64,000 nt of DNA from Pirellulales bacterium (GTDB lineage: Bacteria; Planctomycetota; Planctomycetia; Pirellulales; JAEUIK01), in contig JAIESQ010000011.1 in assembly GCA_019745975.1 (NCBI GenBank), forward strand, positions 41,615 through 105,614, written 5' to 3'. A program made the position numbers and the translations under genes. Within the stretch, counting starts at the first letter, position 1, and each line of letters starts with the position of its first letter. Of the stretch, positions 34,513 through 43,417 are shown one piece after another. The notes under the pieces are model-generated. The model was not told the origin of the DNA and made no database searches. It saw nothing but the letters and a program-made list of their open reading frames with translations.

Positions 34513-36348
34513 TCAGCCCAAGCACTCCTTCGGCAAATCAGGGCTCTTAGCGCTCGCCAGCGAGCGCCAAAGGTCGCGCCAGGCATGGGGCGGCTGCCAA
34601 CGCGCCGCCACGTAAGCCCGCAACGCACGGGCAAGCCAGGTGCGCGACATCGTCGCGCTGGGGGCTGCTTCTCGGCGCTTCCAATCCGCATAGAGCGCAG
34701 TCAGATCGCGTGCAGCCCGACGTTCTGCCAGGTGACGGTTGACGCGGCTCGCGCGCCGCACCGTCATCCAGTCGCGCAGCACGACGACCAGGCCTTCGCC
34801 GGTGCGCTCGACGGCCAGCGACGCCAGCGACAACTGCGGACAATGCACGTGCCAGCGATCAAGCGTGCCGAGCAGCTCGCCGCACGCGCGGGCCAACTGG
34901 TGGCTGTCATGCGGGGCCAGGCAGCCGCGGTTGGCGTCTGGCCCCGCCAGCGGACCAACGATTGGGACGAAAGTATCGGGCTTGAAGAACAACGCGCCGT
35001 CGTATTGGCCAGAGAACCGGCTCGGAACAAACGCCGCGACCGGCCGCTCGATGCGAATGCCGCGGGCGGCCAGCCCTTGAGCAAGGCGCCACAGTCGTCG
35101 GGCGGGATGCTCGCGCCAGGGGAACCATCGCCACTGCCCGGCGGCAATGGTCCGACATATCAACGGATTGGTCGAGGTTTTCGAGTCGAAGCCTGCCACC
35201 GCCGCCGGTGCTCCCGATTGCGTCGGCAGCGCGCGTTGAATGCCTGCAGCGGCCGCCGCCGCCGTCAGTTCGTCGAGTGAAACTGCGCGCAAGGCATGCC
35301 ATGTGGCTCCGGGGACCGCGAACCGCGCGAAGTCGCGATTGTCGGCCACGGAGCGCCGGTCGCGCGAGCGATGCAACGCGCGCAGATAACTGAGAACGTC
35401 GGATTCAATCTGGCGGGCAATCGCCCTGCGGTTCTCGACGGCCAGGTCGGGCCGACATGCCAGGTACGTGCGCCAGAAGCGCCAGCGCTCGCGGGGCGTG
35501 GTCTGCGACCAAAGCCCTGCGGCCAGCATGACGACGCTGGCCAGACTGGCGCGCGTGCCGAGCGGACGACTGCAACGCACTGCCGGCAGATCGATCAAGT
35601 ACAGGAATGAAGGGTACGCGCCGCGCGATGTCGACACACCGCGGCCTGGTCGATTCCGGAGTATCGTCGTGCGCGGCAGTTGATCGGTGGCGACCAGGAT
35701 GTTGCCGGCGTGTAGATCATTGTGTCGCACGCCCGCGCGATGCGCCGCCGCCAGCAACCGTGCCAGGTCGCACGCCAGCCAGCGCCGCGCTTCGTGTTGT
35801 GCAGTCGCGGGCCACGCCGGTAGCGGCGCCGCGAGAAACTCGCTGAGCGGTTGGCTCCGTTCAATCCCGCACGTCACGAGGAGACTGTCGCCAGGGATGC
35901 CAACACGCACGACTTCTCCCACAGCAATTGGAGCGGCCGTGGGAATTCGACGTCGGATGAGCTCGTGTCCCGTTTCCAACTCGCGACGAGCCGGCGTGCC
36001 GCGCAGCAAGGTCGCCCAGCGCGCCAGTCCGCGGCGGGCTCGATAGCGCTTGACGTAAATCGCGCCAGCCCGGCTGTCGATGCGAAAGACCTGGCGGTGG
36101 GTACTGGCTTTTACGACCACCGCGTGCTGCGCGGTCAGCCAGCGACCAAATTCGTCGTCGGCGATTCCCAGCCGCGCTGGCCAGCCGTCCGCCAGGCGCC
36201 ACCGAATCGAACCGGCTCGCAGCAAATCGGCCCACGCTGGCATTGGCGGGCCTGTCGAGAGCGCGAACGCCGAACCCTCGGCGGCACGCGCCGCGCGTGG
36301 CCGCGTGATGGGAGTCGAACTCGACAAGGTCGGGGCCATCCGTGCCAT
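34513..36348 (-). CDS. Two-domain InaA/Kdo-kinase-like protein (second domain degenerate)
   Basis: 611 residues from the ATG at 36348, or MPAWADLL at 36243 as an alternative start. The first half is an InaA/Kdo-kinase-type lipopolysaccharide kinase: VVVKASTHRQVFRID, IYVKRYRARRGLARWAT with the ATP-site Lys, then the catalytic loop GVRHNDLHAGNILVATDQ. The metal-site region is LYLIDLPAVR. Residues 350-600 look like a second copy: WRWFPWREHPARRLWRLAQG and LDRWHVHCPQLSLASLAVE sit where a catalytic loop would be, but lack HxDxxxxN, so it is probably a pseudokinase. Follows the TPR gene by 60 bases. It probably phosphorylates a sugar of the outer-membrane core; this is inferred. Confidence 0.75.
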   Translation of the reverse strand: MARMAPTLSSSTPITRPRAARAAEGSAFALSTGPPMPAWADLLRAGSIRWRLADGWPARLGIADDEFGRWLTAQHAVVVKASTHRQVFRIDSRAGAIYVKRYRARRGLARWATLLRGTPARRELETGHELIRRRIPTAAPIAVGEVVRVGIPGDSLLVTCGIERSQPLSEFLAAPLPAWPATAQHEARRWLACDLARLLAAAHRAGVRHNDLHAGNILVATDQLPRTTILRNRPGRGVSTSRGAYPSFLYLIDLPAVRCSRPLGTRASLASVVMLAAGLWSQTTPRERWRFWRTYLACRPDLAVENRRAIARQIESDVLSYLRALHRSRDRRSVADNRDFARFAVPGATWHALRAVSLDELTAAAAAAGIQRALPTQSGAPAAVAGFDSKTSTNPLICRTIAAGQWRWFPWREHPARRLWRLAQGLAARGIRIERPVAAFVPSRFSGQYDGALFFKPDTFVPIVGPLAGPDANRGCLAPHDSHQLARACGELLGTLDRWHVHCPQLSLASLAVERTGEGLVVVLRDWMTVRRASRVNRHLAERRAARDLTALYADWKRREAAPSATMSRTWLARALRAYVAARWQPPHAWRDLWRSLASAKSPDLPKECLG

Positions 36349-36408
36349 CCGCCTGAAATTGCTCGACGCTCGCTGGGCGTCGGGCCCGCGCTGCGCCGGG
36401 TGCTGATT

Positions 36409-37395
36409 CTATTCGACGCCGGCGGCCGGGTTATAGCCCAACTCGTCGGCCCAACGGAGATCGGCGTCGGCTTCTTTCTCCTGTCCGAGCGCCCTGTGGA
36501 CAAGACCGCGGTGGTGCACAATCACGGCGTCGGTATGGTCAAGGTGCGTTTGCAAATAGGTCATTCTGGCGGCGTTGGCTTTCATTTTCCGAGCCTCGTC
36601 GAGGGCCGCCTTGCGGTAGTCTTTGTGTAGCTCGAAAGCGCGGTTGAGATCGTCCAGCGCTTGTTGTTGATTGCCCAGTAAGTGCTGCAAGTAGCCGCGC
36701 GTGTCAAGAAAACCGGCCTCAGCGCCGCGATAGCTGGCCACCACAAGCGCCGCGTCGGCCGCCGCCGCGAGGTCGTCGGCCTGCTGCCGCCGCAAAAGTT
36801 TCAGCGCGCGCTCGATATCGGCGAGCCCTTCGCTCAGTTCGGTGTTCGCCAACGCCCGGCCGTAGGCGCGGTTGTTCCAAGGGTCGGGGTCGCTGGCAGT
36901 CGACAACTCGAGCGCCTTGGTCAGATCGGGTAGCGCCTCGGCGTGCCGACCTTCGCGCTGCAAGACGCGCGAGCGTCCCTGATAGGCCTCGGCATGATTC
37001 GGATTGGCTTTAATCACGTGCTCAAAATCGGCCAGGCTGGCCTTGGTGTCGCCAGCTTCCAGATGCAATTTGGCGCGGGCGACATAGTAGTTCAGGTCGT
37101 TGGGAGCCATGGCGATCGCCTGGTCGATGTCGGCGATGGCCTGTTTGAGATTGCCTTCAAACTCGTGCGCGAGGGCCTGATTCTCCCACCATTGGGCCAT
37201 CCCCATGCGCGACAGGCCGCGCACGACCGGCCAGAGCGAGACCGCCAGAAAAAACACAGCGCCAGCGGCCAGCAAGGCAATGCGCGTCCCCCGCTGCTGC
37301 CACCAGCGTCGTGGCGCCGCCGTCGGCTGCGGCGAAAGTTGCGAGGCGCCGCCGCCAGTTAGGGGATCGGCTGGCGGCTCTCCGAGCGAGGTCAT
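36409..37395 (-). CDS. Membrane-anchored TPR protein
   Basis: 328 residues from the ATG at 37395. A Pro/Gly-rich cytoplasmic start is followed by one membrane helix (RIALLAAGAVFFLAVSLWP). At least five tetratricopeptide units follow: MAQWWENQALAHEFEGNLKQ, AIADIDQAIAMAPNDLNYYV, ASLADFEHVIKANPNHAEAY, and more. The domain lies in the periplasm or paryphoplasm side. It starts 58 bases after the end of mqnE, in the same direction, and is followed by the two-domain kinase. Partners are unknown. Confidence 0.75.
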   Translation of the reverse strand: MTSLGEPPADPLTGGGASQLSPQPTAAPRRWWQQRGTRIALLAAGAVFFLAVSLWPVVRGLSRMGMAQWWENQALAHEFEGNLKQAIADIDQAIAMAPNDLNYYVARAKLHLEAGDTKASLADFEHVIKANPNHAEAYQGRSRVLQREGRHAEALPDLTKALELSTASDPDPWNNRAYGRALANTELSEGLADIERALKLLRRQQADDLAAAADAALVVASYRGAEAGFLDTRGYLQHLLGNQQQALDDLNRAFELHKDYRKAALDEARKMKANAARMTYLQTHLDHTDAVIVHHRGLVHRALGQEKEADADLRWADELGYNPAAGVE

Positions 37396-37453
37396 CGCGT
37401 GCTCTCAGGAATGGTGAAGTTCGCCGGCCAATGGCCAGGCGCGTGTCGGGCCA

Positions 37454-38590
37454 TTATACCCCGGCGGCGATCGGCTCGCCCGAGCGCCATTGCGCGCCCT
37501 CGCGGTCGACACGATGGTACAGGGTATCGCGCTCGACCGGTTCGCGCCCCGCCTCGCGAATCAACCGACAAATCTGTTCGACCGACAGACACTCGGGCGT
37601 TTGCGCGCCGGCGTCGTGGTAAATCAATTCGTGCCTCACGGTGCCGTCGAGATCGTCGGCGCCGTAATGCAAGGCCGCCTGGGCCGTGCCGATCCCCAGC
37701 ATGATCCAGTAGGCCTTGATGTGCGTGAAATTGTCGAGCAAGAGCCGGCTGACCGCCGTCGTCCGCAGATCGGTGAGGCTCGACGGCTTGGCAAGGTAGT
37801 CGAGCTTCGTGTGTTCGGGATGAAACGCCAAGGGAATAAACGTCTGAAAGCCGCCGGTTTCATCCTGCAATTCGCGCAGCCGCAACAAATGATCGACGCC
37901 GTGATACGGCTTTTCCAAATGCCCGTAGAGCATCGTGGCGTTGGTCTTCAGGCCCAATTGGTGCGCCGTGCGATGAATGTCGATCCATTTGCCAGCGTCG
38001 GCCTTGTGCTCGCAGATCTGGTCGCGAATTTCAGGATGGAAGATCTCGGCCCCGCCGCCAGGCATGCTCCCCAGACCGGCCGCCAGCATGTCTTCGAGAA
38101 TCCAGCGAACCGGTTTGCCGGTCAGGTGCTCGAACCAGTTGATCTCGACGGCGGTCCAGGCTTTCAAGTGCAGCGCGGGATACGCATCGTGCAGGATCTG
38201 GATGATGTGGCGGTACCAGTCGTATTTCTTCTGGTGGTGCAGGCCGCCGACGATGTGCATCTCGGTGCAGCCGTTTTCGACCGCTTCCTGGCCGCGCTCG
38301 AGGATTTGCGCGTCGCTCATCACGTACCCCTTGGGGTCGCGCAAATCGGAGCGGAAGGCGCAGAACGTGCAGCGGTAGACGCAGACGTTCGTGGGATTCA
38401 GGTGCGTGTTGATGTTGTAGTAGGTGAACGGACCGTTCTTGCGCTCGCGCACCAGGTTGGCCAGCGCGCCGACCTCGTTGAGATGCACGTCCGGGCGATA
38501 CAGATAGAGCCCGTCGTCGAACGAGAGGCGCTGCCCGGCCTCGACCTTGTCGCGAATGCTCTCGAGCGTCGGTTCGGGGGCACGAATCAT
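37454..38590 (-). CDS. mqnE: Aminofutalosine synthase (radical SAM)
   Basis: The first radical-SAM step of the futalosine menaquinone pathway: it joins SAM-derived adenosine to chorismate-derived 3-enolpyruvylbenzoate. The ATG at 38590 has AGGAG about 8 bases upstream. CVYRCTFC holds the 4Fe-4S cluster. THLNPTNVCVYRCTFCAF, EMHIVGGLHH and GGGAEIF are the family signatures. 378 residues is the normal length. Close relatives (MqnC) share the fold, but the HIVGGLHHQKKYDWY and NATMLYGH patterns fit MqnE. It lies 141 bases downstream of the ubiA homologue and closes the menaquinone cluster here. Confidence 0.92.
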   Translation of the reverse strand: MIRAPEPTLESIRDKVEAGQRLSFDDGLYLYRPDVHLNEVGALANLVRERKNGPFTYYNINTHLNPTNVCVYRCTFCAFRSDLRDPKGYVMSDAQILERGQEAVENGCTEMHIVGGLHHQKKYDWYRHIIQILHDAYPALHLKAWTAVEINWFEHLTGKPVRWILEDMLAAGLGSMPGGGAEIFHPEIRDQICEHKADAGKWIDIHRTAHQLGLKTNATMLYGHLEKPYHGVDHLLRLRELQDETGGFQTFIPLAFHPEHTKLDYLAKPSSLTDLRTTAVSRLLLDNFTHIKAYWIMLGIGTAQAALHYGADDLDGTVRHELIYHDAGAQTPECLSVEQICRLIREAGREPVERDTLYHRVDREGAQWRSGEPIAAGV

Positions 38591-38731
38591 CGTCTTACTG
38601 CTCCTGGCTGTCGGCGGCCGGCATTTGCCGGTTGCGCGACGACAGCGTTTGAATCTCTTGCGAGAACTGGCATTGTGACAAACCACCGGCCGGGCCAGCA
38701 AGGGCGAGGCAGGTGACGCGCCGGGATTGGT

Positions 38732-39622
38732 TTACCTCAACAAATCGGCTGCTCCCACCACGAACAAGCCCACACTGATCACCCAGTTCACATGAAAGAA
38801 CGCCAGGTTGACGCGGTCCAAGTCGTCGGGCCGCACGAGCCAATGTTCGTATGCCAAGAGCACGGCGACCACCGCCACGCCGCAACCGTAAAACACGCCC
38901 AGCGGCGGATAGACCAGCGGCAGTAGCAGCAGCATCACGAACATGCCCAGGTGACACAGCGCCGCGACACGCAGCGCGTTGTTGATGCCGAGCCTGGCGG
39001 GCACGCTGTGCAAGCGATGCTCGCAATCGAAGGCGGCGTCCTGACAGGCGTAAATGATGTCGAAGCCAGCGACCCAGAGCAGCACCGCCGTGCCCAGCAC
39101 CACGGGCGCCAGGGCGAGCTGGCCGCGAATGGCGATCCAGGCGGCGATCGGCGCGAGCATCAAGGCCGCCCCCAGCCAGAAGTGGGCCAGCGCCGTGAAG
39201 CGCTTCGTGAAACTGTAGCCCAACAAGAACAACAGCACCGGCGCCGACAACACCAATGGCAAGCGATTCGGAAAAAACAACAGCGTGCTGGCGATGAAGC
39301 CGGCGCCGCACAGCACGGCGAAGATCGTCACGCTCCGTACGCTGAGGATTCCGGCGGGCAAGTGGCGCGCGGCCGTCCGCGGGTTCAAGGCGTCGATCCG
39401 CCGATCGGCCAGGCGATTGAACGCCATCGCGGCGCTGCGGGCAAACACCATGGCCAGCAGAATGCCGAGCAACTGCTGCCAGCGCCACGCGACTGGGGGG
39501 ACGTCGTGCGCGTTGGCGTACCAGGCCATCACCGCCGACAACAGCGCAAACGGCAGCGCGAACAGCGTGTGGCTGAAGCGAATCATTTCGAGCAAGTGGG
39601 TCAGCGTGCGCAGCGGTCGCAT
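38732..39622 (-). CDS. ubiA: UbiA-family prenyltransferase (menaquinone pathway, MqnP-like)
   Basis: 296 residues with eight or nine membrane helices. Transfers a polyprenyl chain to an aromatic acid. The first Asp-rich motif is NRLADRRIDALNPRTAARHL (residues 66-85), the second YACQDAAFDCEHRLHSVPAR. The gene starts one base after the ubiX stop (TGA C ATG), so it is translationally coupled. In futalosine-pathway bacteria the homologue MqnP prenylates 1,4-dihydroxy-6-naphthoate. Neighbouring ubiX, ubiD and ubiE homologues and mqnE support that role. Confidence 0.92.
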   Translation of the reverse strand: MRPLRTLTHLLEMIRFSHTLFALPFALLSAVMAWYANAHDVPPVAWRWQQLLGILLAMVFARSAAMAFNRLADRRIDALNPRTAARHLPAGILSVRSVTIFAVLCGAGFIASTLLFFPNRLPLVLSAPVLLFLLGYSFTKRFTALAHFWLGAALMLAPIAAWIAIRGQLALAPVVLGTAVLLWVAGFDIIYACQDAAFDCEHRLHSVPARLGINNALRVAALCHLGMFVMLLLLPLVYPPLGVFYGCGVAVVAVLLAYEHWLVRPDDLDRVNLAFFHVNWVISVGLFVVGAADLLR

Positions 39623-39623
39623 G

Positions 39624-40286
39624 TCACTCTCCCCAACGTCGCGTCAGGCGGTGCTCGACATCGAGCTGATCGCAGATGCGCGCCACGACAAAATCGACCA
39701 GGTCGGCCAGGCTGTCGGCGCCGTGATAAAACCCCGGCGACGCCGGCAGCACGATGGCGCCGGCTTCGCTCGCGCGCCGCAGGTTGTCGATCTGCACGAG
39801 CGAGAGCGGAGTCTCGCGCGGCACCACGATCAGCTTACGGCGCTCCTTCAAATGCACGTCGGCCGCCCGTTGAATCAGGTTGCCCGATGCGGCGTGCGCC
39901 ACGGCGCTCAAGGTCCCGCCCGAGCAAGGGCAGATGACCATGCCGGCGGTGAGGAACGACCCGCTGGCGATCGGCGCCATCAGGTCGAACTGATGATGGT
40001 AGTGCACGAGGCCGGCAATCGGCGCCGTCTCGTGCCCCGCGACGCGCACACGGTAGCGGTGCAGGGGGCTATCGTCGGGCAAGCTTTCCTCGGGGGGGAG
40101 CAGAGCGGCGACTTCGAAATTGTTCAGGTCGACCTCGAGCCCCAACTCTTGTTTGAGTACCGCCGCGCCGGCCGTGCTGATCGAAAGGTGGACGTCGCGC
40201 CCGGCCCCCAGCAGCACCTCGAGCAACCGCACTGCGTACGGCGCGCCGCTGGCTCCGGTGATACCTAGCACGATGGGTCGATTCAT
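39624..40286 (-). CDS. ubiX: Flavin prenyltransferase UbiX
   Basis: 220 residues. Makes prenylated FMN, the cofactor of the UbiD decarboxylase encoded two genes upstream. The ATG at 40286 gives MNRPIVLGITGASGAPYAVR, the flavin-binding start. ICPCSGGTLSAVAHAASGNL and REDVHLKERRKL-type segments (here RAADVHLKERRKLIVVPRET) are the family signatures. The ATG overlaps the ubiE stop (ATGA), and its own stop is one base before the next ATG. Confidence 0.95.
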   Translation of the reverse strand: MNRPIVLGITGASGAPYAVRLLEVLLGAGRDVHLSISTAGAAVLKQELGLEVDLNNFEVAALLPPEESLPDDSPLHRYRVRVAGHETAPIAGLVHYHHQFDLMAPIASGSFLTAGMVICPCSGGTLSAVAHAASGNLIQRAADVHLKERRKLIVVPRETPLSLVQIDNLRRASEAGAIVLPASPGFYHGADSLADLVDFVVARICDQLDVEHRLTRRWGE

Positions 40287-41014
40287 TTGCGCCCCACGTA
40301 CAACGTCGCCACCCCAAAACTCAGCGGCCAGTACCGCACCTCGGCCAGGCCGGCGGCCTTCATGCGCGCGGCGAGCGCCGCCCCCTGCGGGAATTCGACG
40401 ACGCTTTGGGGCAGGTAATTGTAGGCCCCGTGTCGATTGCGAGCCAAAGCCTGCCCTACTCGCGGCAGCACGTGTCGGAAGTACCACCCGTAGAACAACC
40501 GCAGCAGCCGGGCTTCGGGCAACGAGAATTCGAGCACGACGACCCGCCCGCCATGCCGGCAGACGCGGGTCATCTCGCGCAGGGCACGATCGGTATCAGC
40601 TACATTGCGCAATCCGAAGGCGACTGAGACGAGCTGAAACTTGTTCTCGGCGAACGGGAGCCGCTGGGCGTCGGCTTCGATGAACCGTGGACCGGCGGCG
40701 TCCAGCTTGGCCCCCTTCTGGCGGGCGATCACCAGCATTTCGTGCGTGAAGTCGGCGCCGACGATTTCCGCCCGACCGGCCGCCGCCGCATGATAAGCCA
40801 AAGCCAGGTCGCCGGTGCCGGTACACAGGTCGAGAATCGGGCTTTCCCCCTCGGGCGGTGCGAGGCGCACGGTGCGCCAGCGCCAGTAGCGGTCGATTCC
40901 CAGCGATAACAGATGATTCAAGGTGTCGTAGCGCGGGGCGATCTCGCCGAACATCTGCCGCACGCGGGCGTCCGTCTTGTCGACTGTCGTCATCGTGCTA
41001 CTGTCGTCGCTCAT
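40283..41014 (-). CDS. ubiE: Demethylmenaquinone methyltransferase (UbiE/MenG)
   Basis: Transfers a methyl group from SAM to the quinone ring in the last step of menaquinone synthesis. The 243-residue product shows MFGEIAPRYDTLNHLLSLGI, LDLCTGTGDLAL (SAM loop), and VSVAFGLRNVADTDRALREM, all typical. YYFRHVLPRVGQALARN-type residues (here YGWYFRHVLPRVGQ) are near the C-terminus. The ATG overlaps the ubiD stop and the TGA overlaps the ubiX start, so it is in the middle of a coupled run. Confidence 0.95.
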   Translation of the reverse strand: MSDDSSTMTTVDKTDARVRQMFGEIAPRYDTLNHLLSLGIDRYWRWRTVRLAPPEGESPILDLCTGTGDLALAYHAAAAGRAEIVGADFTHEMLVIARQKGAKLDAAGPRFIEADAQRLPFAENKFQLVSVAFGLRNVADTDRALREMTRVCRHGGRVVVLEFSLPEARLLRLFYGWYFRHVLPRVGQALARNRHGAYNYLPQSVVEFPQGAALAARMKAAGLAEVRYWPLSFGVATLYVGRK

Positions 41015-42480
41015 GACGTGGGCCCGGGATCAGCGCCCAGCTCGTATTCGGCCCAACGGCGACTGGCCAGCTCGCGCACCTCGTCGCCGAGGACCAGCTC
41101 GGCCGGCCAATCGCGCGGATGCTCGCCCGAGAGCTTGGCCGTGGCGTCGATCGCCAGGTTTGCTCCGCTGTGAGCTTGCGGCGTCGCATGGTCCCACCAG
41201 TCGGCGGGTGCTGGCTGCGTGAACACATCGCGCGGCGGATAGACGTTCGCCGCCACGCGCCGCCAGACTTCGTCCGCCCCGTGTACATCGACGGCCTCGT
41301 CGACAATTACCACCAGCTTGGTGCTCATCCATGGCGCCAGGGCCCAGAGCGCGCCGGCGATGCGACGCGCTTGCTGCGGATAGGTCTTGCGAATTGCCAC
41401 AAAGGCAAGCCGCTGACGGCCACCGCAATCGGGGAAGGACCAATCGACAAGCTCAGGCAACATTAATTGCGCCAGCGGCAGCACCACGCGCTCAAGCGCC
41501 CGCCGCCAGCAACCGACCTCGTTCGCTCCTGGAGTGAAGACGGCGACGGGAAACACGGCCCCCGCGCGCTCCGTGATCGCCGTAACCTCGAACACCTGCG
41601 CCGAGATGCCGATTGCCAGCGATCCAAACGGCGCAGCAATCGATCCGAGCTGCGCCAGCTCAGCTTCGGCGTCGACGAAACCCTCGATTACGAGCTCCGC
41701 GTCGGCAGGCACTTCGACATCATGCGTGCGGCACTTGACCAGTTCCAGTGCTTGCCCGCGCATTAGCCCCATTAAGCTGACAGGATCGAGGTCTGGCGCG
41801 GCCGGGAATTGTCCCGTCAAGAAGCAGCCAGGATCGCCCCCGAGAACCAGCGCCACGGGCATGCGTTCGCCGCGGCGCCGGTGCGCGACGAGCGACTCCG
41901 CGAACGGACTGGCCGGGCTCCAAGCCAGCGCTAGCCGACGATCATCGAGCACCGCAGCCGGCTGCCAGCCAAGTCGCCGCGCGCGAGTCTCCGGGTTTCG
42001 GGTCCATAGTTGAGCGGCCGTAATCGCGGCGTGTTGCTCGCCCAAGAACGCCGGGGCGATCGGCAATTCGCCGAGCCGTACGTCGCTCCCCAGCCGGACC
42101 ACTTGCTGGCAGGGGGCCGACCGCACGCGTTTGGGGTTCAGGTGCGCCAGCGCCGCGGACTGCGGCGCGAGCTTCAACTTGTCGAGCAGGCCTTCGGCCT
42201 TGGGAGGCTTCAGCAACCCCGTGACCCGCTCCGCCAACTCGGCCAGTGCATGCACGCCCAGGGCCAGGCAGAGTCGCCGCTCGGTGCCCAGCAGATTCGT
42301 CACTGCGCCCAGGCGCCGGCCAGTAACTTTTTCGAAGACGATCGCCTGGTTCGTGCTCTGGGCAACGCGGGTGGTGACTTCGGCGATCTCGGCGCCTGGT
42401 TCGACCGGTACGCGAACCCGCAACAGCTCGGTGGAGCTCTCGAGGGTGTCCAAGTAGTCGCTCAGGCCGGCAAATGACAT
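41011..42480 (-). CDS. ubiD: UbiD-family decarboxylase (menaquinone pathway, MqnL-like)
   Basis: 489 residues from the ATG at 42480 (MSFAGLSDYLDTLESSTELL). The frame is open upstream to 43068, but that part is antisense to comB. UbiD enzymes decarboxylate aromatic acids with prenylated FMN made by UbiX. Seen are AVTNLLGTERRLCLALGV, WQPAAVLDDRRLALAW, and a C-terminal EVWRRVAANVYPPRDVFTQP followed by WWDHATPQAHSGANLAIDAT. In the futalosine pathway this enzyme acts on prenylated naphthoate. First gene of the run ubiD-ubiE-ubiX-ubiA. Confidence 0.93.
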   Translation of the reverse strand: MSFAGLSDYLDTLESSTELLRVRVPVEPGAEIAEVTTRVAQSTNQAIVFEKVTGRRLGAVTNLLGTERRLCLALGVHALAELAERVTGLLKPPKAEGLLDKLKLAPQSAALAHLNPKRVRSAPCQQVVRLGSDVRLGELPIAPAFLGEQHAAITAAQLWTRNPETRARRLGWQPAAVLDDRRLALAWSPASPFAESLVAHRRRGERMPVALVLGGDPGCFLTGQFPAAPDLDPVSLMGLMRGQALELVKCRTHDVEVPADAELVIEGFVDAEAELAQLGSIAAPFGSLAIGISAQVFEVTAITERAGAVFPVAVFTPGANEVGCWRRALERVVLPLAQLMLPELVDWSFPDCGGRQRLAFVAIRKTYPQQARRIAGALWALAPWMSTKLVVIVDEAVDVHGADEVWRRVAANVYPPRDVFTQPAPADWWDHATPQAHSGANLAIDATAKLSGEHPRDWPAELVLGDEVRELASRRWAEYELGADPGPTS

Positions 42481-42607
42481 GCGGGGGATTTTACGGCGAT
42501 CACCGCGAATCTTACAGGGCGTGCCGCCGCCACGAAGCACGACACCAGTGACACACAGGCCGGACGCCGGTTGACAGCAGCGGCCGTTGCCGGCTAAACG
42601 TCGAGCC

Positions 42608-43417
42608 ATGGCACACACCTTGGACGTCATTCTCTTGCCGGGGCTCGTCCCACCCGATGCCCTGGCCGGTCGCGCGGTGATCGTCATCGACGTCTTGCGG
42701 GCGACGACCACAATCGCGACGGCGCTGGCCGCCGGCGCGCACGAAATCCTGCCTGTCGCCGAGATTGAAACCGCACTTCGCCTGGCGGCGCAACCGCGCC
42801 AGCGGCCGACCGTGCTCGGCGGCGAACGAGGCGGCAGGACGATTGCGGGGTTCGACTTGGGAAATTCACCGAATGAATACACGCCGGCCAGTGTCGGCGG
42901 CCGGACCATCGTGTTCACGACCACCAACGGCACGCGCGCGCTGGAACACGCCCGGCAGGGGGCCCGCGTCAGTTGCGCGGCATTCGTGAATGCAGCGGCC
43001 GTCGTCCGCTCCGCGCTCGACGAAGAGCATCTCGTTTTGCTCTGCGCCGGAACCGACGGCCAAATCACGAACGAAGACGTACTGTTGGCAGGCTGCCTGG
43101 CGTGCCGGCTGGCCGCGGCCCGCGATTCTTGGCATCCCGATCAAGCGCGGTGGAACGACCAGGCTCGGTTGGCGGCAGACGCCTGGCGCGAGCTGGCCGG
43201 CGACTCGTCGGACGTTGCTACGTGGCCCGTTAGCGCGCCGGATATCGCACGCCTGGCAGCGGCCTTGCGCGACAGCGCCGGTGGCCGCAACCTGTTGGAG
43301 CTTGGCCTGGATCGCGACATCGACGACGCCGCGCAGGCCGATTGCGTCAACATTGTGCCGCAGCTCGACGTGGCGGCCTGGCGCGTCGTCGCCAGCGCAT
43401 TGCGTTCGACTGGTTGA
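42608..43417 (+). CDS. comB: 2-phosphosulfolactate phosphatase family protein
   Basis: 269 residues from the ATG at 42608 (MAHTLDVILLPGLVPPDALA). ComB dephosphorylates phosphosulfolactate in coenzyme M synthesis of methanogens; the same family is found in many bacteria where its role is less clear. VIDVLRATTTIATALAAGAH, LGGERGGRTIAGFDLGNSP, TTTNGTRALEHAR and LCAGTDGQITNEDVLLAGC are the signatures. The stop directly abuts that of the convergent gene at 43418. No comA or comC genes are adjacent. Confidence 0.9.
   Translation: MAHTLDVILLPGLVPPDALAGRAVIVIDVLRATTTIATALAAGAHEILPVAEIETALRLAAQPRQRPTVLGGERGGRTIAGFDLGNSPNEYTPASVGGRTIVFTTTNGTRALEHARQGARVSCAAFVNAAAVVRSALDEEHLVLLCAGTDGQITNEDVLLAGCLACRLAAARDSWHPDQARWNDQARLAADAWRELAGDSSDVATWPVSAPDIARLAAALRDSAGGRNLLELGLDRDIDDAAQADCVNIVPQLDVAAWRVVASALRSTG

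Noticed and set aside
36349..36408. Extra small gene between the kinase and the TPR gene
   Set aside because: The gap is only 60 bases and carries no start with a ribosome-binding site.
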